Assembly: GCA_949126835.1 (NCBI GenBank)
Contig: OX421502.1
Span: 31,415,227 to 31,479,226 of the forward strand
Source of the DNA: Anisus vortex
Taxonomy: Eukaryota > Mollusca > Gastropoda > Planorbidae
DNA length: 64,000 bases
Direction of reading: 5' to 3'
In this document: piece after piece, positions 10,621 to 22,226 of the stretch
Numbering within the stretch: the first letter of the stretch is position 1
Layout of the letters: the number at the start of each line of letters is the position of its first letter
The notes under the pieces: model-generated
Told to the model about the DNA's origin: nothing
The model's database searches: none
The model's input: the letters and a program-made list of their open reading frames with translations, nothing else
Made by a program: the position numbers and the translations under genes

Positions 10621-11770
10621 CTTTATCTTCTTATGCATTACAGACGCTCCTTCTATAAAGAAGATTATTGCGTCCTACGCTCATCCGTGGTCCGAGTCTA
10701 GTCTTGCATTTTTATTAATGTTTTAAATGATGTTAAGTTACTGGTTTTCCTGGCTTGTCCAGGCAACCCATTCCATGCCCGAATGCCACTCGGGAAGAAA
10801 GAGCACTTATATGCATTTGTTCTCGCATAAGGGACAAGGAAAGTGTTTTTGTCTTTATGTTTATCTGAGCTTTGCAACAAGTTGTTATTGGGTTGTATTT
10901 CTAAATTAGAGTTTAATGCCTTGTGTATTATTACTACTTTACTCTTTGCCCTTCTGTCCTCTTAGTCCTCTAGTGTTTCTAGGTTTAGTGATTTGACTAA
11001 TGGTGTTACTCTTGTTAATTGGGAATATTCACTGGTTATGAACCTTGCAGCTCTTTTTTAGATTTGTTCTAATTTTTTATTTTTTTATTTAGTTGATGGG
11101 TACCATACAGATGCTGCATATTCTAGTATATGTCTAACTAATGTGAGATAGCATTTTAGTTCTATATTCTTATTACAATTGTAAAAGTTCCTTTTTATGA
11201 ATCCTAATGTTTTGTTAGATTTTTTAATTACATCATCAATATGAGGGTTCCAAGATAACTTGTCATTTATTATCACTACTAGATACTTAGCATTGTTAGT
11301 TTGAGTTAGTTCTTTACCATGAATGAAGTAGTTTGCTAATATTTGTTTCTTTTTCTTTGATACCCTTATTAGTTGGCATTTTTCTGTGTGAAAAGACATA
11401 CTCCAGTTTGATTCCCATTTGTGTAGTTCATCTAGGTCTTTTTGTAGAAGTTCACTATCTTTTCCTGTCTTTATTGTTCTATAAATTATGCAATCATCTG
11501 CAAATAATCCTACTTTTGTTCCTGTGTTGATGCAATTTGGCAGATCATTAATATAAATTAGAAATAGTAGGGGTCCTAGAACAGTTCCTTGTGGAACTCC
11601 TGAGTTTACAGTTATTGGTGATGACTTAGAGCCATTTATTATCACTGTTTGTTCTCTGCCTATAAGAAAGTCCTGAATCCACGTATGTATGGGACCAGAG
11701 ATGCCAAAATATTTAAGTTGTTTAATGTTGCTGCTCACATTAACAATGTCTCCATTTCTATAAAGTTAAT
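10620..11770 (-). mobile_element. LINE-2, 5'-truncated non-LTR retrotransposon (CR1/Jockey-like)
   Basis: The minus-strand ORF at 11085-11738 encodes 217 residues of a non-LTR reverse transcriptase. It has motif B-like SGVPQGTVLGPLLFLIYIND, the catalytic FADD box (within GLFADDCIIYR), then AKYLVVIINDKLSW and the LRHILEYAASVW thumb region. A separate frame at 10698-10880 carries the C-terminus (FFPSGIRAWNGLP). Between them the frame is broken, and the N-terminal RT and endonuclease are missing. The 3' tail faces left and ends near 10620. Related tail fragments lie at 7418, 18565, 19015 and 55555. Confidence 0.85.
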
Positions 11771-12034
11771 TGTTAATTTTCTCACATATGCCTAAACAGA
11801 TTCCTTGCCTGCCTGCCTGATATTATTTTAGAACATACCGGACACCTTTTCATTCTTCCCTTCACGGGTATGGGACAATTGGGTATGTTGTTAGGCCTAT
11901 ACATGTTTGGTAGTTTTTTTTAGCTTAATTTTTTTTAGCCTATTTTTATACATGAAAGTCTGCTAGAATACCGGACTGTCCGATCCAAACCCTACACCTG
12001 GCAACCCAACTGGTATGGAACGTTTTGTCCGAAC

Positions 12035-12345
12035 TAGCCAGATAAGCAGAGCGGCAGCGTGTTCGGCCAAGACCACCGTATGTATATACGATGGTCTTGG
12101 TTCGGCTGGCGTACCGAAGATTCTGGGTTCGAATCCTGGTGCAGGCTATGATTTTTTTCCCGGGTCTTGAGGGTGTCCCTGAGTCTACCCAGATTTGATG
12201 GGCTCCTGACCTTAATTGGGGTAAAGTAAAGGCGACTGTGCATTTTGCTGGCCACACAGTCACCTAGTATGCTGTGGCCACAGAAAATGGTGAACGCTGC
12301 TTCACCGGCTCAATTTGGTTCGACGGGATAGGCCTACTTGACTTT
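12035..12345 (+). repeat. SINE-1, full-length copy with hairpin in the head
   Basis: Head with GCAGAGCGGCAGCGTGTTCG and B box GGGTTCGAATCC, followed by the SINE-1 body (GGGTCTTGAGGGTGTC, CTGAGTCTACCCAG, GGTAAAGTAAAGGCG, GGTGAACGCTGCTTCAC). Between A and B boxes lies an inverted repeat (AAGACCA..TGGTCTT) at about 12074-12104 that the 20353 copy lacks. Confidence 0.8.
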
Positions 12346-12667
12346 CTTTTACTTTTTAGTCAGATAAGCCAACATTTTGAACCTTTATCAAAATTCAAGA
12401 CTTAATTTAAACCTCCCTAGCAGAACTCTTTAGACTTATTTTGACAATATTGGCACATAACATTTGGCCAAGATATCAATATTGGTAGAATATAGGCTAC
12501 TAAGAATCTAAGATTATAATGCAATAATCTTCTATATGAAATGAGTGTATCATTGGCGTTGTAGCTTTGTGTTTTTTCTTTGACGGGTTTCGGGGCGCTT
12601 TGGCGAGCTTTGATGGTGAGACTACTTGAAATAAAAACAAAACACTGTACATTTAATATTATTAATC

Positions 12668-12752
12668 ATGAGAGGTAAAAGTTACCTGCCCGAATACCTC
12701 AGCTCTGGAAACATTCCTTACAATCTGAGCGCCGAGGAAAAAGCCAATCAAG
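12668..12752 (+). pseudogene. LAAO exon 3 relic
   Basis: The 3' half of exon 3 of the oxidase is clearly kept (RGKSYLPEYLSSGNIPYNL, then AEEKANQ), with a GT immediately after CAAG. The 5' half and splice acceptor are missing; AT-rich sequence with no similarity precedes it. It is collinear with the exon 6 relic at 19706 in the same orientation. Together they mark a dead paralogue between copies 1 and 2. Confidence 0.85.
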
Positions 12753-12805
12753 GTCTTAGACTCATTGAAAAGTCAAACGTAGGCTTAATCCTCAGACCAG
12801 GGGAC

Positions 12806-12900
12806 AGCAACCTAAGGCATGCGTGCCAAACTTGGCACCCAGAGCGATTTTCAATGGCACGCGAGAGACCGCCTAGAGGTGTTTTTTTTTTTATTGATGA
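12806..12900. repeat. Possible hAT element terminus
   Basis: CAGGGGACAGCAACCT followed by GCGTGCCA..TGGCACGC-like sequence resembles a common hAT terminal pattern (CAGGGGT..GGCAACCT..GCGTGCC). No matching opposite end or target duplication located. Confidence 0.35.
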
Positions 12901-13067
12901 AAAAAACACAAACATTTTCCGGTTCTGATTGAGGAAAACTAACCGTTGAAGTCGATTTTTCTGAATAACAGAGCGACATATTTCAGTGAGTTGAATGCAT
13001 TTACAAGGACGTAGTCAAACAGCACTTGAACTGTTAGACCACTGGAATGGATTTGCATATATCTTGA

Positions 13068-13660
13068 GTGAAATCAATTTCAAAACATTTAACTTTAGAA
13101 CTTCACTATATAAAGGCATGTCTTAAGATAGATAGTTGGGCTTTTTCAAACGCATATCGAAGCACAAAGCTGAGTAACTCCTTTTTTCATACCTCATCAA
13201 GCCTAACTGGCTTGATCTTACTACAAACTTCTAAGTATAGATGTGTTTTTTTTATATATTTTTAGTGGAGGGATACTGGCAATTTTATAACGCAGCCAGT
13301 TGAATGTAAAACATTTTAAAAAACAGCATGAATCATCCTATTGCGAGAAGATCTGGATAGAAGCTGCCTATGAAAATCATCAGCTATTCTCAACTGCTAG
13401 GCATTCGCTCTACTTTCAATTTTGGTTCAACTTACACTTGTAAACAATATTTTTTGCACACGAAAGCTGAGTTAAGTTAAGAGGTCACTTACACTTCACT
13501 AAGCTTACTCAGAAACTCAGAAATGACTAAATTATGTAGGCCTATCTGCCATTATAATATAGCGAGGAGGATTCAATAAGCTTTCAAGACGCTCCTTTAT
13601 TGATACAGACTAATTACATTTAAAATAGATTTTATGCTCATCTTTTATGATTAAACATAA
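13068..13660. other. Intergenic stretch without recognisable content
   Basis: AT-rich; one chance ORF at 13068-13265. No similarity to other parts of the window noticed. Confidence 0.4.
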
Positions 13661-13666
13661 GTAATT

Positions 13667-14158
13667 CCATAGACTATAATATAGGCCTACATGGACCGCT
13701 TGCTTTAGTTTTTTATGCTATTAGGCTATCTTCTTTTTTTTGCAATTCCCGATTCTAAATAAAGTAGGCCTAATTGTCATACAAGTTCCGTTTTATTAAA
13801 TCGCATTTTTTCTACTTTAAATGGATACTTGTAGGTCTATTAATCCTATTATCATTGACTATAATAAGATGGACCGCCTGCTCTATTTTTAGAACGTATG
13901 TTCTTTTTCCGTGCGCACACAACACTGATCTATAGGCCTAAATGTTTCCGCACTGTACAACTTTCGATTTTAATTTTTCATTGAGAAAATCATAGCGATT
14001 AAATAAAACGGAACCTGTACTTGTATAGCAATAACTTTATTTCCTGTATAGCAATTACTTTATTTAGAATCGGGAATTCGGAAAATCGGTGTTTCAAGTC
14101 ATCATATAGCAGAAATACTAAAGCAAGCAGTCCATGTATATTATAGTTTATGGTAATT
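13667..14158. repeat. Inverted-repeat (foldback/MITE-like) element
   Basis: Left arm from 13667 (CCATAGACTATAATATAGG, CATGGACCGCTTGCTTTAG, CAATTCCCGATTCTAAATAA, then TTCCGTTTTATTAAATCGC) recurs in reverse order and complement in the right arm at about 13985-14158. Arms are about 150 bp and imperfect. Related single arms appear at 13850-13890 and 15838-15885. No coding sequence. Confidence 0.6.
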
Positions 14159-14530
14159 CTAGAACAAATTTTGGTTATATTTTGCAATGGTTGTAATTAT
14201 TAATTTTTAAAAGATAAACGCCTTAATGTTAAATAGACTAAAAATTATTGCAGGAATGTTAAAATTAATTTTATACCTCTAATAGTTAAATCTTGTAATG
14301 AATAGGCCTACCATAGTCCAGGATTTATTTAAATAAATAATAATTAGTCAGTAATAGCTTTGTTACATTACAAAACATAACTTGTTTGGCGTCACTATTG
14401 AATCAGAATTATAAACTTTATTTAAATTAAAGGGATAGGCCCTATATCTAGCCCGTTTTATTTGCGCTAATATTTCTAATATTATGTTTCTTATTTTTCG
14501 TTTATAAAAGACTAAATGGCCTACAACGTA

Positions 14531-15498
14531 GGGGAAACTGGGGTAAAATGAGATAGCGGGGAAAACGAGACACACGAATTACTGAAAAACAGAAAGTGGG
14601 AGCTCTTTAGCAATGAGTCTAATAAAGAGATCACGTGATACTGCCTGGTCGACAAAATCCGTTTTGTTTGGTTGAGCTGCATGAGTCAGTGAGAGGCAAA
14701 TATTTCAATTTTGGCTATTTTGATCTATTTTTATGGTTATGGTGCAAATGTGTTCACTAAGAACAAAAATACAGATTTGTCAGACAAGAATTAACATTCT
14801 GATAGATATTTCTGTGGGATATGGTAATAGATCTATCAGTTTGACCTACTTATACATGGCAGCGTGTGGTTAGGAGACTACGTGAACAAGGTTATGTTGG
14901 GGTAAAACAGGACAAAACAATGGGGCAAAATGGGAAAATACGGTTAACTCAATAAATCATTTGTGTCTCTTTTAAAACAAACAAATCTCATCTTTTTTTG
15001 TTGTGTCATTGTTGTCCACCAATTGCTTGTTCAGTACACAGAATATCGTTTACATGTCAATGTTGTCTTTGATACGACAGGGTTTTTTCCCTTAAGTATC
15101 TCGTTTTATCCCAGGTTCCCCTACTCTGAGAGTGCAGAAAGCTGGGTAGCCTGTCAAAGTGACTGTAACAGGTTGGCACACTACAGCTGTGCAGGTCTGG
15201 ATGAAAGAAACAATGTCCCAGTTTTCGTTTGTGAACTCTGCGACGACTGTATTTGATTTAGCATACCCACAGCGTATGTCTCGTTTTACCCCAGGCATGG
15301 AACAAAATGGGAAAATACGGTTAGCCCAATAAATCATTTGTGTGCCTTTTGAAACAAACAAATCTCATCTTTATTTGCTGTGACATTGTTGTCCACCACT
15401 TGCTTGTTCAGTACACAGAATGCCGTTTACATGTCAATGTTATCTTTGATACCACAGGGTTTTTTCCCTTAAGTATCTCGTTTTACCCCAGGTTCCCC
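14531..15498 (+). mobile_element. Pogo-like DNA transposon remnant (968 bp) with zinc-finger tail
   Basis: Termini GGGGAAACTGGGGTAAAA / TTTTACCCCAGGTTCCCC are inverted repeats flanked by TA (14529-14530 and 15499-15500), the target duplication of the Tc1/mariner/pogo supergroup. Inside, about 15120-15252 encodes ESWVACQSDCNRLAHYSCAG followed by FVCELC, a PHD-like C-x3-C..H-x3-C..C-x2-C zinc finger as found at the C-terminus of some pogo/jerky-type transposases. The DDE catalytic region is missing. A 3'-terminal module of about 190 bp is present twice (about 14930-15118 and 15309-15498), on both sides of the finger-coding piece. Confidence 0.75.
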
Positions 15499-15499
15499 T

Positions 15500-16465
15500 A
15501 TAAGCTTATGCCCTAACCTTATAATGACTGAACTGTAAAAAAAAAGTAGTTGAAAATTATATAAATTATATATGACGAAAAACTATAATATGCACATTTT
15601 GTAGGCTAAACATTAGGCCTACATTAACTACCCAGTTTGTATGATTACTACGTATCAATTCCGCTTAATTAGGCTATAACCGGCTAATTCTGTATGACAT
15701 CAACCAAATAAAAAAATTCTCAGTTATACTGTAATCAATATTAACAGTTCCTAGACCTAGGATCTAGATTCTAGATCCTTAGGCCTATCTTGAAAACCCA
15801 CACACGGAAAAAAAAGTACATATAAATATAACCTCTAAAAAATAGAGCAAGCGGTCCATCTTATTATAGTCTATGGAAAACAAATGATAATGTTAACAGA
15901 ATAGTTATCATTATTGTGAAATTTTGATAATAAAATTTTGTTTTCGGTATAAATGCAAACAAAAAGAGTGATAATCACAAACACTTTTTTTTTTAATTAA
16001 ATATAAAACGCTTTAACGATTTCCTCTATAGGTTTCCTTTTGCTTTTGGCCTTGGTCTTGCTACGGAGTTAAATTAATTGTCATATAGGCCTAAACAATA
16101 ATAAATCAAGTATAATAGAGCAGGTTAACTTTCACGTTTTGGCCCGCTGAATGGTTTAGAAATACTAGTTCTCATAAGTTTTACAGACGTTCCTTCAAGA
16201 TAGAAGACTATTAACCCTTCCGGTACCGACCTACTACTATCTATGCTGCTTTCAGTTCCGCTATATACGCGCCCGGGACTGTAAGGATTAACATAAAGTT
16301 AGGACTATTCCTTTGGATGAGAATCGAACACCCGTCTCCCGCATGCGTCTAAAATATAATTATTAGATTTCACTTACTGAAAACATTTGAGGAAAGCTAC
16401 AATCTTTAAAAAAAGTAGGCCTAATATTAATAAAAAAAAAAAAAAGTATCATAAGAAAAAAATAA
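15500..16465. other. AT-rich intergenic stretch
   Basis: Contains one arm-like fragment of the 13667 element (15838-15885) and otherwise nothing recognised. Confidence 0.4.
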
Positions 16466-16546
16466 TAATCAGTGGGGAATCGAACCCAGGTCGCCCACTT
16501 GGCAGTCGGTTACGCTAACCACTCAACTAGGGAGGGCACCTGTCGG
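16466..16546 (-). repeat. SINE-2 (tRNA-derived head), minus orientation
   Basis: On the minus strand: GCCCTCCCTAGTTGAGTGGT, TAGCG (A box region), then GACCTGGGTTCGATTCCCCA (B box). It resembles a tRNA but lacks a pairing acceptor stem, and matches two other copies (16985-17052 and 30598-30665), so it is a SINE head and not a tRNA gene. Confidence 0.65.
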
Positions 16547-16984
16547 AAGCGAGATCGCAAAGCAGAATATGAAAGAATAAGGACATATATCTTTAAATTA
16601 ACAAATGTGGATCGGAATCTACATGTACAGTCTACTTTATATATAGGCTTAGGCTATATATATGCAAGCTAAATTCCGAGGCGTTGCCCGAGTGAAAATA
16701 AAACAGGCCTGTATCAGCTAAAATAAAAATGTATAAACTAGCCTACAATGAACAAAAAGCTATAGATCTAATAATTTTAAAAAAATATTATTTTTGTTGA
16801 AGATATTTTGGAAAGTAATTTAAAATAAATATTGTAATGGGGTTAAAAATAGGCGTCTTTTTATTTCACAAAAAGCTACATAGTCTGGTGCTGCCCGTGG
16901 ATTTACAATCTTTTTTTTTTTTTTAAGTAGGCCTAATATTAATTGAAATAAAAAAATTGAAAAAATAAAAGGTATAGACTAACT

Positions 16985-17052
16985 GGAGAATCAAACCCGG
17001 GTCGACAGCATGGCTATCCGATACGTTATCAACTGAGCTAGCGAGGACACTT
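16985..17052 (-). repeat. SINE-2 (tRNA-derived head), minus orientation
   Basis: Minus strand GTCCTCGCTAGCTCAGTTGA, then GACCCGGGTTTGATTCTCCA. The flanking TAGTCTATACC-like sequence is shared with 30580-30600. Confidence 0.65.
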
Positions 17053-17249
17053 GTACTAAATCAAATTGCAGAGGTAAAATATGAGGCAATAAGGTCACGT
17101 GTCTTTAAATAAACCAATTTGAATGGTTAAACACACACACAGAGAGAGCTTGTTATATACAGAATATTATAGCTTTCTACGCTTAAACGTGGTTTTAGTC
17201 TAGTCATGCATTTTGGTTGATAGTTTAAAATTATGCTAACCCATTTACA

Positions 17250-17625
17250 GCTGGCGTCCTTTTTTAAGGACACTTCGTAAAATGCAATTTAAGACATAAA
17301 ATGAAGTTAATTGTTTGCAATTTTTTCATTGAATGTAAAGCATATATACTGATCTATCTAATTATTATCTTCATTTGTCTACTTTTAGTTTTTTTGGGGC
17401 TCAAAACAAATTTATGTCGTGAGTTTGATAAAATTGCGGAAAAAAAGTCAAGTCTGGAAAAGTGAAACTTTTTTTTAATGAAAATGATAAAAATTGACTT
17501 AAGCTTTACCATAAGTTTATTAATTAATGTTCTTAGAAGGCATAAACATAGATATTTAGTTTAAAACAATAATAATAATTACACAGATGTGAAAAAAACA
17601 TCTGTCCGTTTTAAAGGACGCCAGC
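17250..17625. mobile_element. MITE with GCTGGCGTCC termini
   Basis: Inverted termini GCTGGCGTCCTTTTTTAAGG / TTTTAAAGGACGCCAGC enclose 376 bp of AT-rich non-coding DNA. A second copy of one terminus is at 18866-18890. No clear target duplication (flanks TTTACA and AACAAA). Confidence 0.6.
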
Positions 17626-18090
17626 AACAAATGATGAATTTTTTCTTTTTTTTTTCTTTGCTAAAACATAGAAAAACGTTATTTTTTTATATTTTGTTTT
17701 GAATATATTATGGAGTCTTTAACATTTGGAGATAGTTGAGTAGGAATGATATGTTGTTTGTCCTTTTTAACTAGTTTTAAAACAACATTGCATATTTGTA
17801 TACATAAACATACATTATTTGACTTCTTCCATATTTCTTTTTTTTTCTCAACATATATCACAAACTTTACTCAATTCAACATGATATTACTTAAATAGAA
17901 GAAGAATATTATATTATGCACTCAATATATTGATTCAGCCGCAATGTAATGTAATTAAAAGGATGTAACTAAAAACATTCTAGTGAATTTCTAGATTCTA
18001 GGTCTCTTAATTATCAAAAATCAAATACAAATGATGTTGAATTTGAGATGAGACTATTCAGCTTTACAGATTGTTTGAGCTATTTTGTGA
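17626..18090. other. AT-rich intergenic stretch
   Basis: Poly-T tracts and chance ORFs only. Confidence 0.4.
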
Positions 18091-18094
18091 CTAC

Positions 18095-18262
18095 TCTGGC
18101 GCCCATAAGACCAAATTATTGCCCAGAAAACCAATCCGTTGTCTTGAAGACCTATACGATGCCCTGAAGACCTAGCCGATTCCCAGAATACAAATGCGCT
18201 GGCCAGAATACCAATCCGCTGCCCAGAAGACCTAACCGATGCCCAGAATACAAATACGGAAT
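18095..18262 (+). repeat. Minisatellite, about 26-27-bp unit
   Basis: Five to six degenerate units built on GCCCAGAAGACCTA(A/T)CCGAT. The minus-strand ORF across it reflects the repeat. Confidence 0.7.
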
Positions 18263-18564
18263 AAGATATTTACAATGCAGCGTGATGAAAGCAATACGAG
18301 GAAACGCTATTTTAGAACCTATATAATCATTGGACCTATATAATGTATTAAAGGAAAGAATATCAGATTTCGTTATAAGCAATGAGTGATATCAACTTCT
18401 GTTGGCTAACCTGCCTATATATACATATGTATCTTTATCTAGGTGATCACGCCAAGTATCACAATATCTACACCATATTATGCAAAAAAACACATATATT
18501 ATTATATAACGCATACTTTAAAAAAATTAAATATGATTTATATAATCTTAAATTATAAATTACA

Positions 18565-18690
18565 TACGCTCCTTCTGTAAAAAAGATTATTGCATCCTTC
18601 GCTTATCTGTGGTCAGAGTCTAGTCTTGCATTTTCATTAGTGTTTAAATGACGTTATTGGTTTTTCTGGTTTGTTCAGTTAACCCATTCA
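18565..18690 (-). mobile_element. LINE-2 3' fragment
   Basis: Matches 10620-10770: CGCTCCTTCTGTAAAAAAGA at the 3' end and CCCATTCAATGCCCGG within the C-terminal coding part. Truncated and decayed. Confidence 0.6.
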
Positions 18691-18865
18691 ATGCCCGGGT
18701 GACACTTGAATGTCAATGTTTTATTACGCTATTTTCTCATTTTATTGTTTTGAAAAGCTACAAATTAATCACTCCAACTTAAATTATAAAAAAATATGTA
18801 TTATTCCTTGAGATAGAAGGGCCTGTTTCTCACGCAAACATGCAATGTCAATGTATCATTTCTTG

Positions 18866-18890
18866 CTGGCGTCCTTTTTTAAGGACATTT
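18866..18890. repeat. Single terminus of the GCTGGCGTCC MITE family
   Basis: GCTGGCGTCCTTTTTTAAGG as at 17250; no partner terminus found nearby. Confidence 0.45.
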
Positions 18891-19014
18891 TTTTAAATCT
18901 AAATATTTCTGAAAAAAAAAATGTTCAAAAACAAACTTTCATTCGTTTATTACACTATGACTTTCTATAACATATGTAAAAATCAAGAAAAAATAAAACC
19001 TCAGTAAGATATGG

Positions 19015-19345
19015 GTTAAGTTAGGCAAATTGGTTTTCCTGGTTTATTTAGGCAGCCCATTCCATGCCCGGATGTCAATCGGAAGAAAGATAACTTTTTT
19101 GCGTTTGTTTTTGCATATGGAATAAGAAACGTCTTATTAGATATATGCTTATGTTTATTTGAGAATATTAATCGATTGTTTTTGTGCCCTATTTAGTTAT
19201 TATTTAGGCCAATGCTTTATGTATTAATTTGTGCTATTTTCCTCTTTGCCCTTCTTTCCTCTAGTGTTTCCTTTCTAGGTTTAGTGATTTAACTATTGGT
19301 GTTACACTTGTCAGTTGTGAATATTCTCTAGCAATGAGCCCTGCA
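19015..19345 (-). mobile_element. LINE-2 3' fragment
   Basis: Collinear with 10735-11060 of the better copy (GGTTTTCCTGG, CCCATTCCATGCCCGGATG, CTTTGCCCTTCTTTCCTCTA, GTGTTTCCTTTCTAGG). No ORF survives. Confidence 0.65.
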
Positions 19346-19705
19346 GCTCTTTTCTAACTGTATTTTAGTTTCTTATTAATGTTTTCTGTAGTTATTTATG
19401 TTAGATACTGTTTTAAATATTCAGTGTTCTTAAAGTGCCTTCGGCGGGGAGAAACTGGGTAGTGTTAGGGCATACTTTCCTATTTCTAATACAACTTAAA
19501 TAAAATACCCTTCGCCTTTCATTACCTAGTAATTCGTCTGCCTTGCTAGTAGCGCGCAGAAGAACGCCTACTAAATTTTAATTTAGTTTATATTTATAAA
19601 TCCACAATTTAAAAAAAATACTCATTTATGCGCCCCCAAAAGACAGCCGCCTATGTTGCCTATATGGACGAGCCGGCCCTGCATAGCGTTAATTAACATA
19701 GACAG

Positions 19706-19792
19706 CCCAGACAGCCCCGTACTGATTTAAGTTAAAGGAAGAGATGCGTTCTATACCGCAAATAAAAATTTTTCTGGTGTCCACATCCGTGT
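19706..19792 (+). pseudogene. LAAO exon 6 relic
   Basis: Aligns along its length with exon 6 of copy 2 (40704-40790): TACTGATTTAAGTTAAAGGA against GCTGACTTTAAGGGAAGGGA, then ATGCGTTCTATACCGCAA against ATGAGTTCTATACCTCAA, running into the shared intron start GTAAGCAATATT. It has an in-frame stop (TAA early in the exon) and small indels, so it is dead. Same orientation as the exon 3 relic 7 kb upstream. Confidence 0.8.
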
Positions 19793-20352
19793 AAGCAATA
19801 TTGCGTTTACTGTAATTCGAGTACACAGCTAATCTACCGGACGCTTTGACGGTTTCTTTCAAGTGAAATATTCACAGTTTGCATTTATAGGCCTAAGTGA
19901 TAACACGCCGTTTACCCTTGTCAACCCTCTGGATACAAATAGTCTCAATGGTTGGTCGGTCGATCTACCTACTTGTAGTAGGCCTACATAGATATATTGA
20001 GACACCAGGTGTTACAGTTAAGAATAGTTTTCACTGTAACATGGACACATAAGGATCTTTACTAAATAAATGAAAGTTTTAAAGCAGTTTTCAAGGGATG
20101 TAATAATTTTGTGATTGCCTGTATGGTAAAGCATGATTTTTATGGCGAACTGAAACATGTAGTAACAGGGGAAAATTGAAGGGAGAAGAATCCCACTCTC
20201 ATATTTCAAACTGCAAGTCAGAACTGTGCAGGTCATTTTCTCTGTCTGATGCGGGGGTTCTTCCTTCAATTGTGGGTCCGACGTTTAAAGCATGTGTTTA
20301 TTTTTCCATTGTAGACATCTGCCCACCATCACGTTTGACTTTGATCTCTTAC

Positions 20353-20600
20353 GCAGCACAGTGATCTAGCGGCAGCGCCCTCAACTAGAGTACCTAAAGT
20401 CCGGGTTCGAATCCTGTCTAAGGCTAGCCTATGATTTTGACATTAGTTGGCGAAAAGTAAAGGCGCACAGCCATTGCGCTGGACACACAATGTTTAGTAT
20501 AACTTGGCCTTGGAACTGGTGAAAACCGCTTAACCTGCCTTTTGGATCAAATTGGTCAGACGAAGGTATTTCACTTGCGCAGTCTGTTTTAGCCTCTTCA
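20353..20600 (+). repeat. SINE-1
   Basis: Head GTGATCTAGCGGCAGCGCCC (A box) and GTCCGGGTTCGAATCCTG (B box), with the body shortened: GGCGAAAAGTAAAGGCGCAC, then GGTGAAAACCGCTTAACC. Diverged member of the family. Confidence 0.7.
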
Positions 20601-21562
20601 TCATTCTGTCCAAGTTTGGGGTGCCCCGTAATACAGCTGGTTGAGAATCCTCGTATCGCCCATAATATTCAGCTACTTTTTCCGCAGCGAGATGCAAGAC
20701 TAGACTATAATATTGTTTAATTCTTTAATTCGGGACTTACCATGATAAAGTGTCTACTGAGAATTAATTCGTAGAATCTACACTTCAATAATATGGCTAT
20801 TGTAAATGTAAAATTAACATTGATAAAAACATTATTTCTTTAATCTAGATATTAAACATTAAGTAGCTTATAATGGTTCATACGTAAGTTGAGTCGGTGA
20901 CTAAACGCGTGTCATATAACGAACGCAAATCACTTCAGTCACCTTTAACTTTATTTTGCCCGAGTCCTGGAGTATTTATAAAAATGACCCCTTTGTACGC
21001 TACAGATCCTGTTAAGTTAACATTCGTATTCGGACTTGTGCTTCTCAAAGAAACGCCTCAAGCGAATCGTCACATTTCTTTACAGACTATTTTATACACA
21101 AGCCTCAAGTAGGTAAATAGCTTTCCAATAATAATTGATGGCATAGCCTTTTTTTAAATATATTTTTAGTCCATTGAAAACTGTAGTAATTGCATTTTAT
21201 TCCGGCAGTCGAAGAGGTAAGTTGTAGTTTTTTCTTCTGTTTTATTGGTCTTTGATAACATATCGTCATATTTATTACATGCTGTAACATTGATAAGTCC
21301 ACAAATGAAACGGCTTTGCGTCGGCGTGAAGCTACTCAGTCACTAAACGCTTTCGATTTTCTATAATAGGATTATACCATTAGCTTAACCTACTTTTAAT
21401 TTTGCTTTATATCATTGATTTGTTTGATTTTAAATACGCCTAATTTGTGTAAGTGTTCTTTTTGCTACACGCTACTTAAAGAGGATGGAGTTACTAAAGT
21501 GAAAATAAAATTTGTATGGAGTCTAATTAGTGTAATTTACCTCTTTAAAAAAGAGCGTTGAC

Positions 21563-21595
<33 letters not shown>

Positions 21596-22222
21596 AAGAG
21601 AAGGCTACCTTTAATTTATACATATATCTATATATGTATAAATTATATGTATCGAACAATGGTAGACATGCTTACTTTTACAACTTTTGTCATTTTTCTA
21701 TGCCATTTTTTTATTACCATTTGAAGCCTTGATCTACGTTTGTATAAAGATTACACCGGTTTGGATATAAAGGGCAAAGGGAGGGGGGGAACACTTATCC
21801 TTTCTAAATTAGTTAAAAACGAAATACATGCATAAATTAAAAAAATTACAATATGTTTAGGCTGTCTCCCCCAACTCCACCCATTCCCTCCCTCTAGGGG
21901 TCGCTTTCTTTATATGGATAGATACGTATCAATAGCGTAGCCTCTTTATTTCATGCTTCAGGCGTGTATTGTGAAACAAATATATGATGGCTCTGTGCAG
22001 AGTGGTATAAGTTGCTTGTTTTCTTGTGAGCTGTTTTTTTCGTGTTTAAAATATAGACCTATCTGTGACAAGACGGGTGGGTAAATATGTATGTGGTTAT
22101 AATGTTTGCAATCTATTTTAGAACTGTTTAGAAAACTGTTTAAGGTATTTTTTTTTAAAGATAATTATCGTTTGATTTAAGTTAGTCTATTAAAACTATT
22201 TCAAAATCTCCATAATTTTACT
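20600..22222. other. Intergenic stretch with (TA)n/(GA)n microsatellite
   Basis: AT/GA microsatellite at about 21563-21600 and a G-run at 21780-21790 with the same context (AAAGGGAGGGG..CTTATCCTTT) as 10595-10625. No gene found. Confidence 0.45.
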
Positions 22223-22226
22223 ATAT

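Noticed and set aside
15092..15361. Stand-alone PHD-finger gene
   Set aside because: The finger-coding piece is enclosed by pogo-like termini with TA duplications and lacks any start or splice context.
16466..16546. A functional tRNA gene on the minus strand
   Set aside because: A and B boxes are present, but the acceptor stem does not pair and two sibling copies share non-tRNA flanks; a SINE head fits better.
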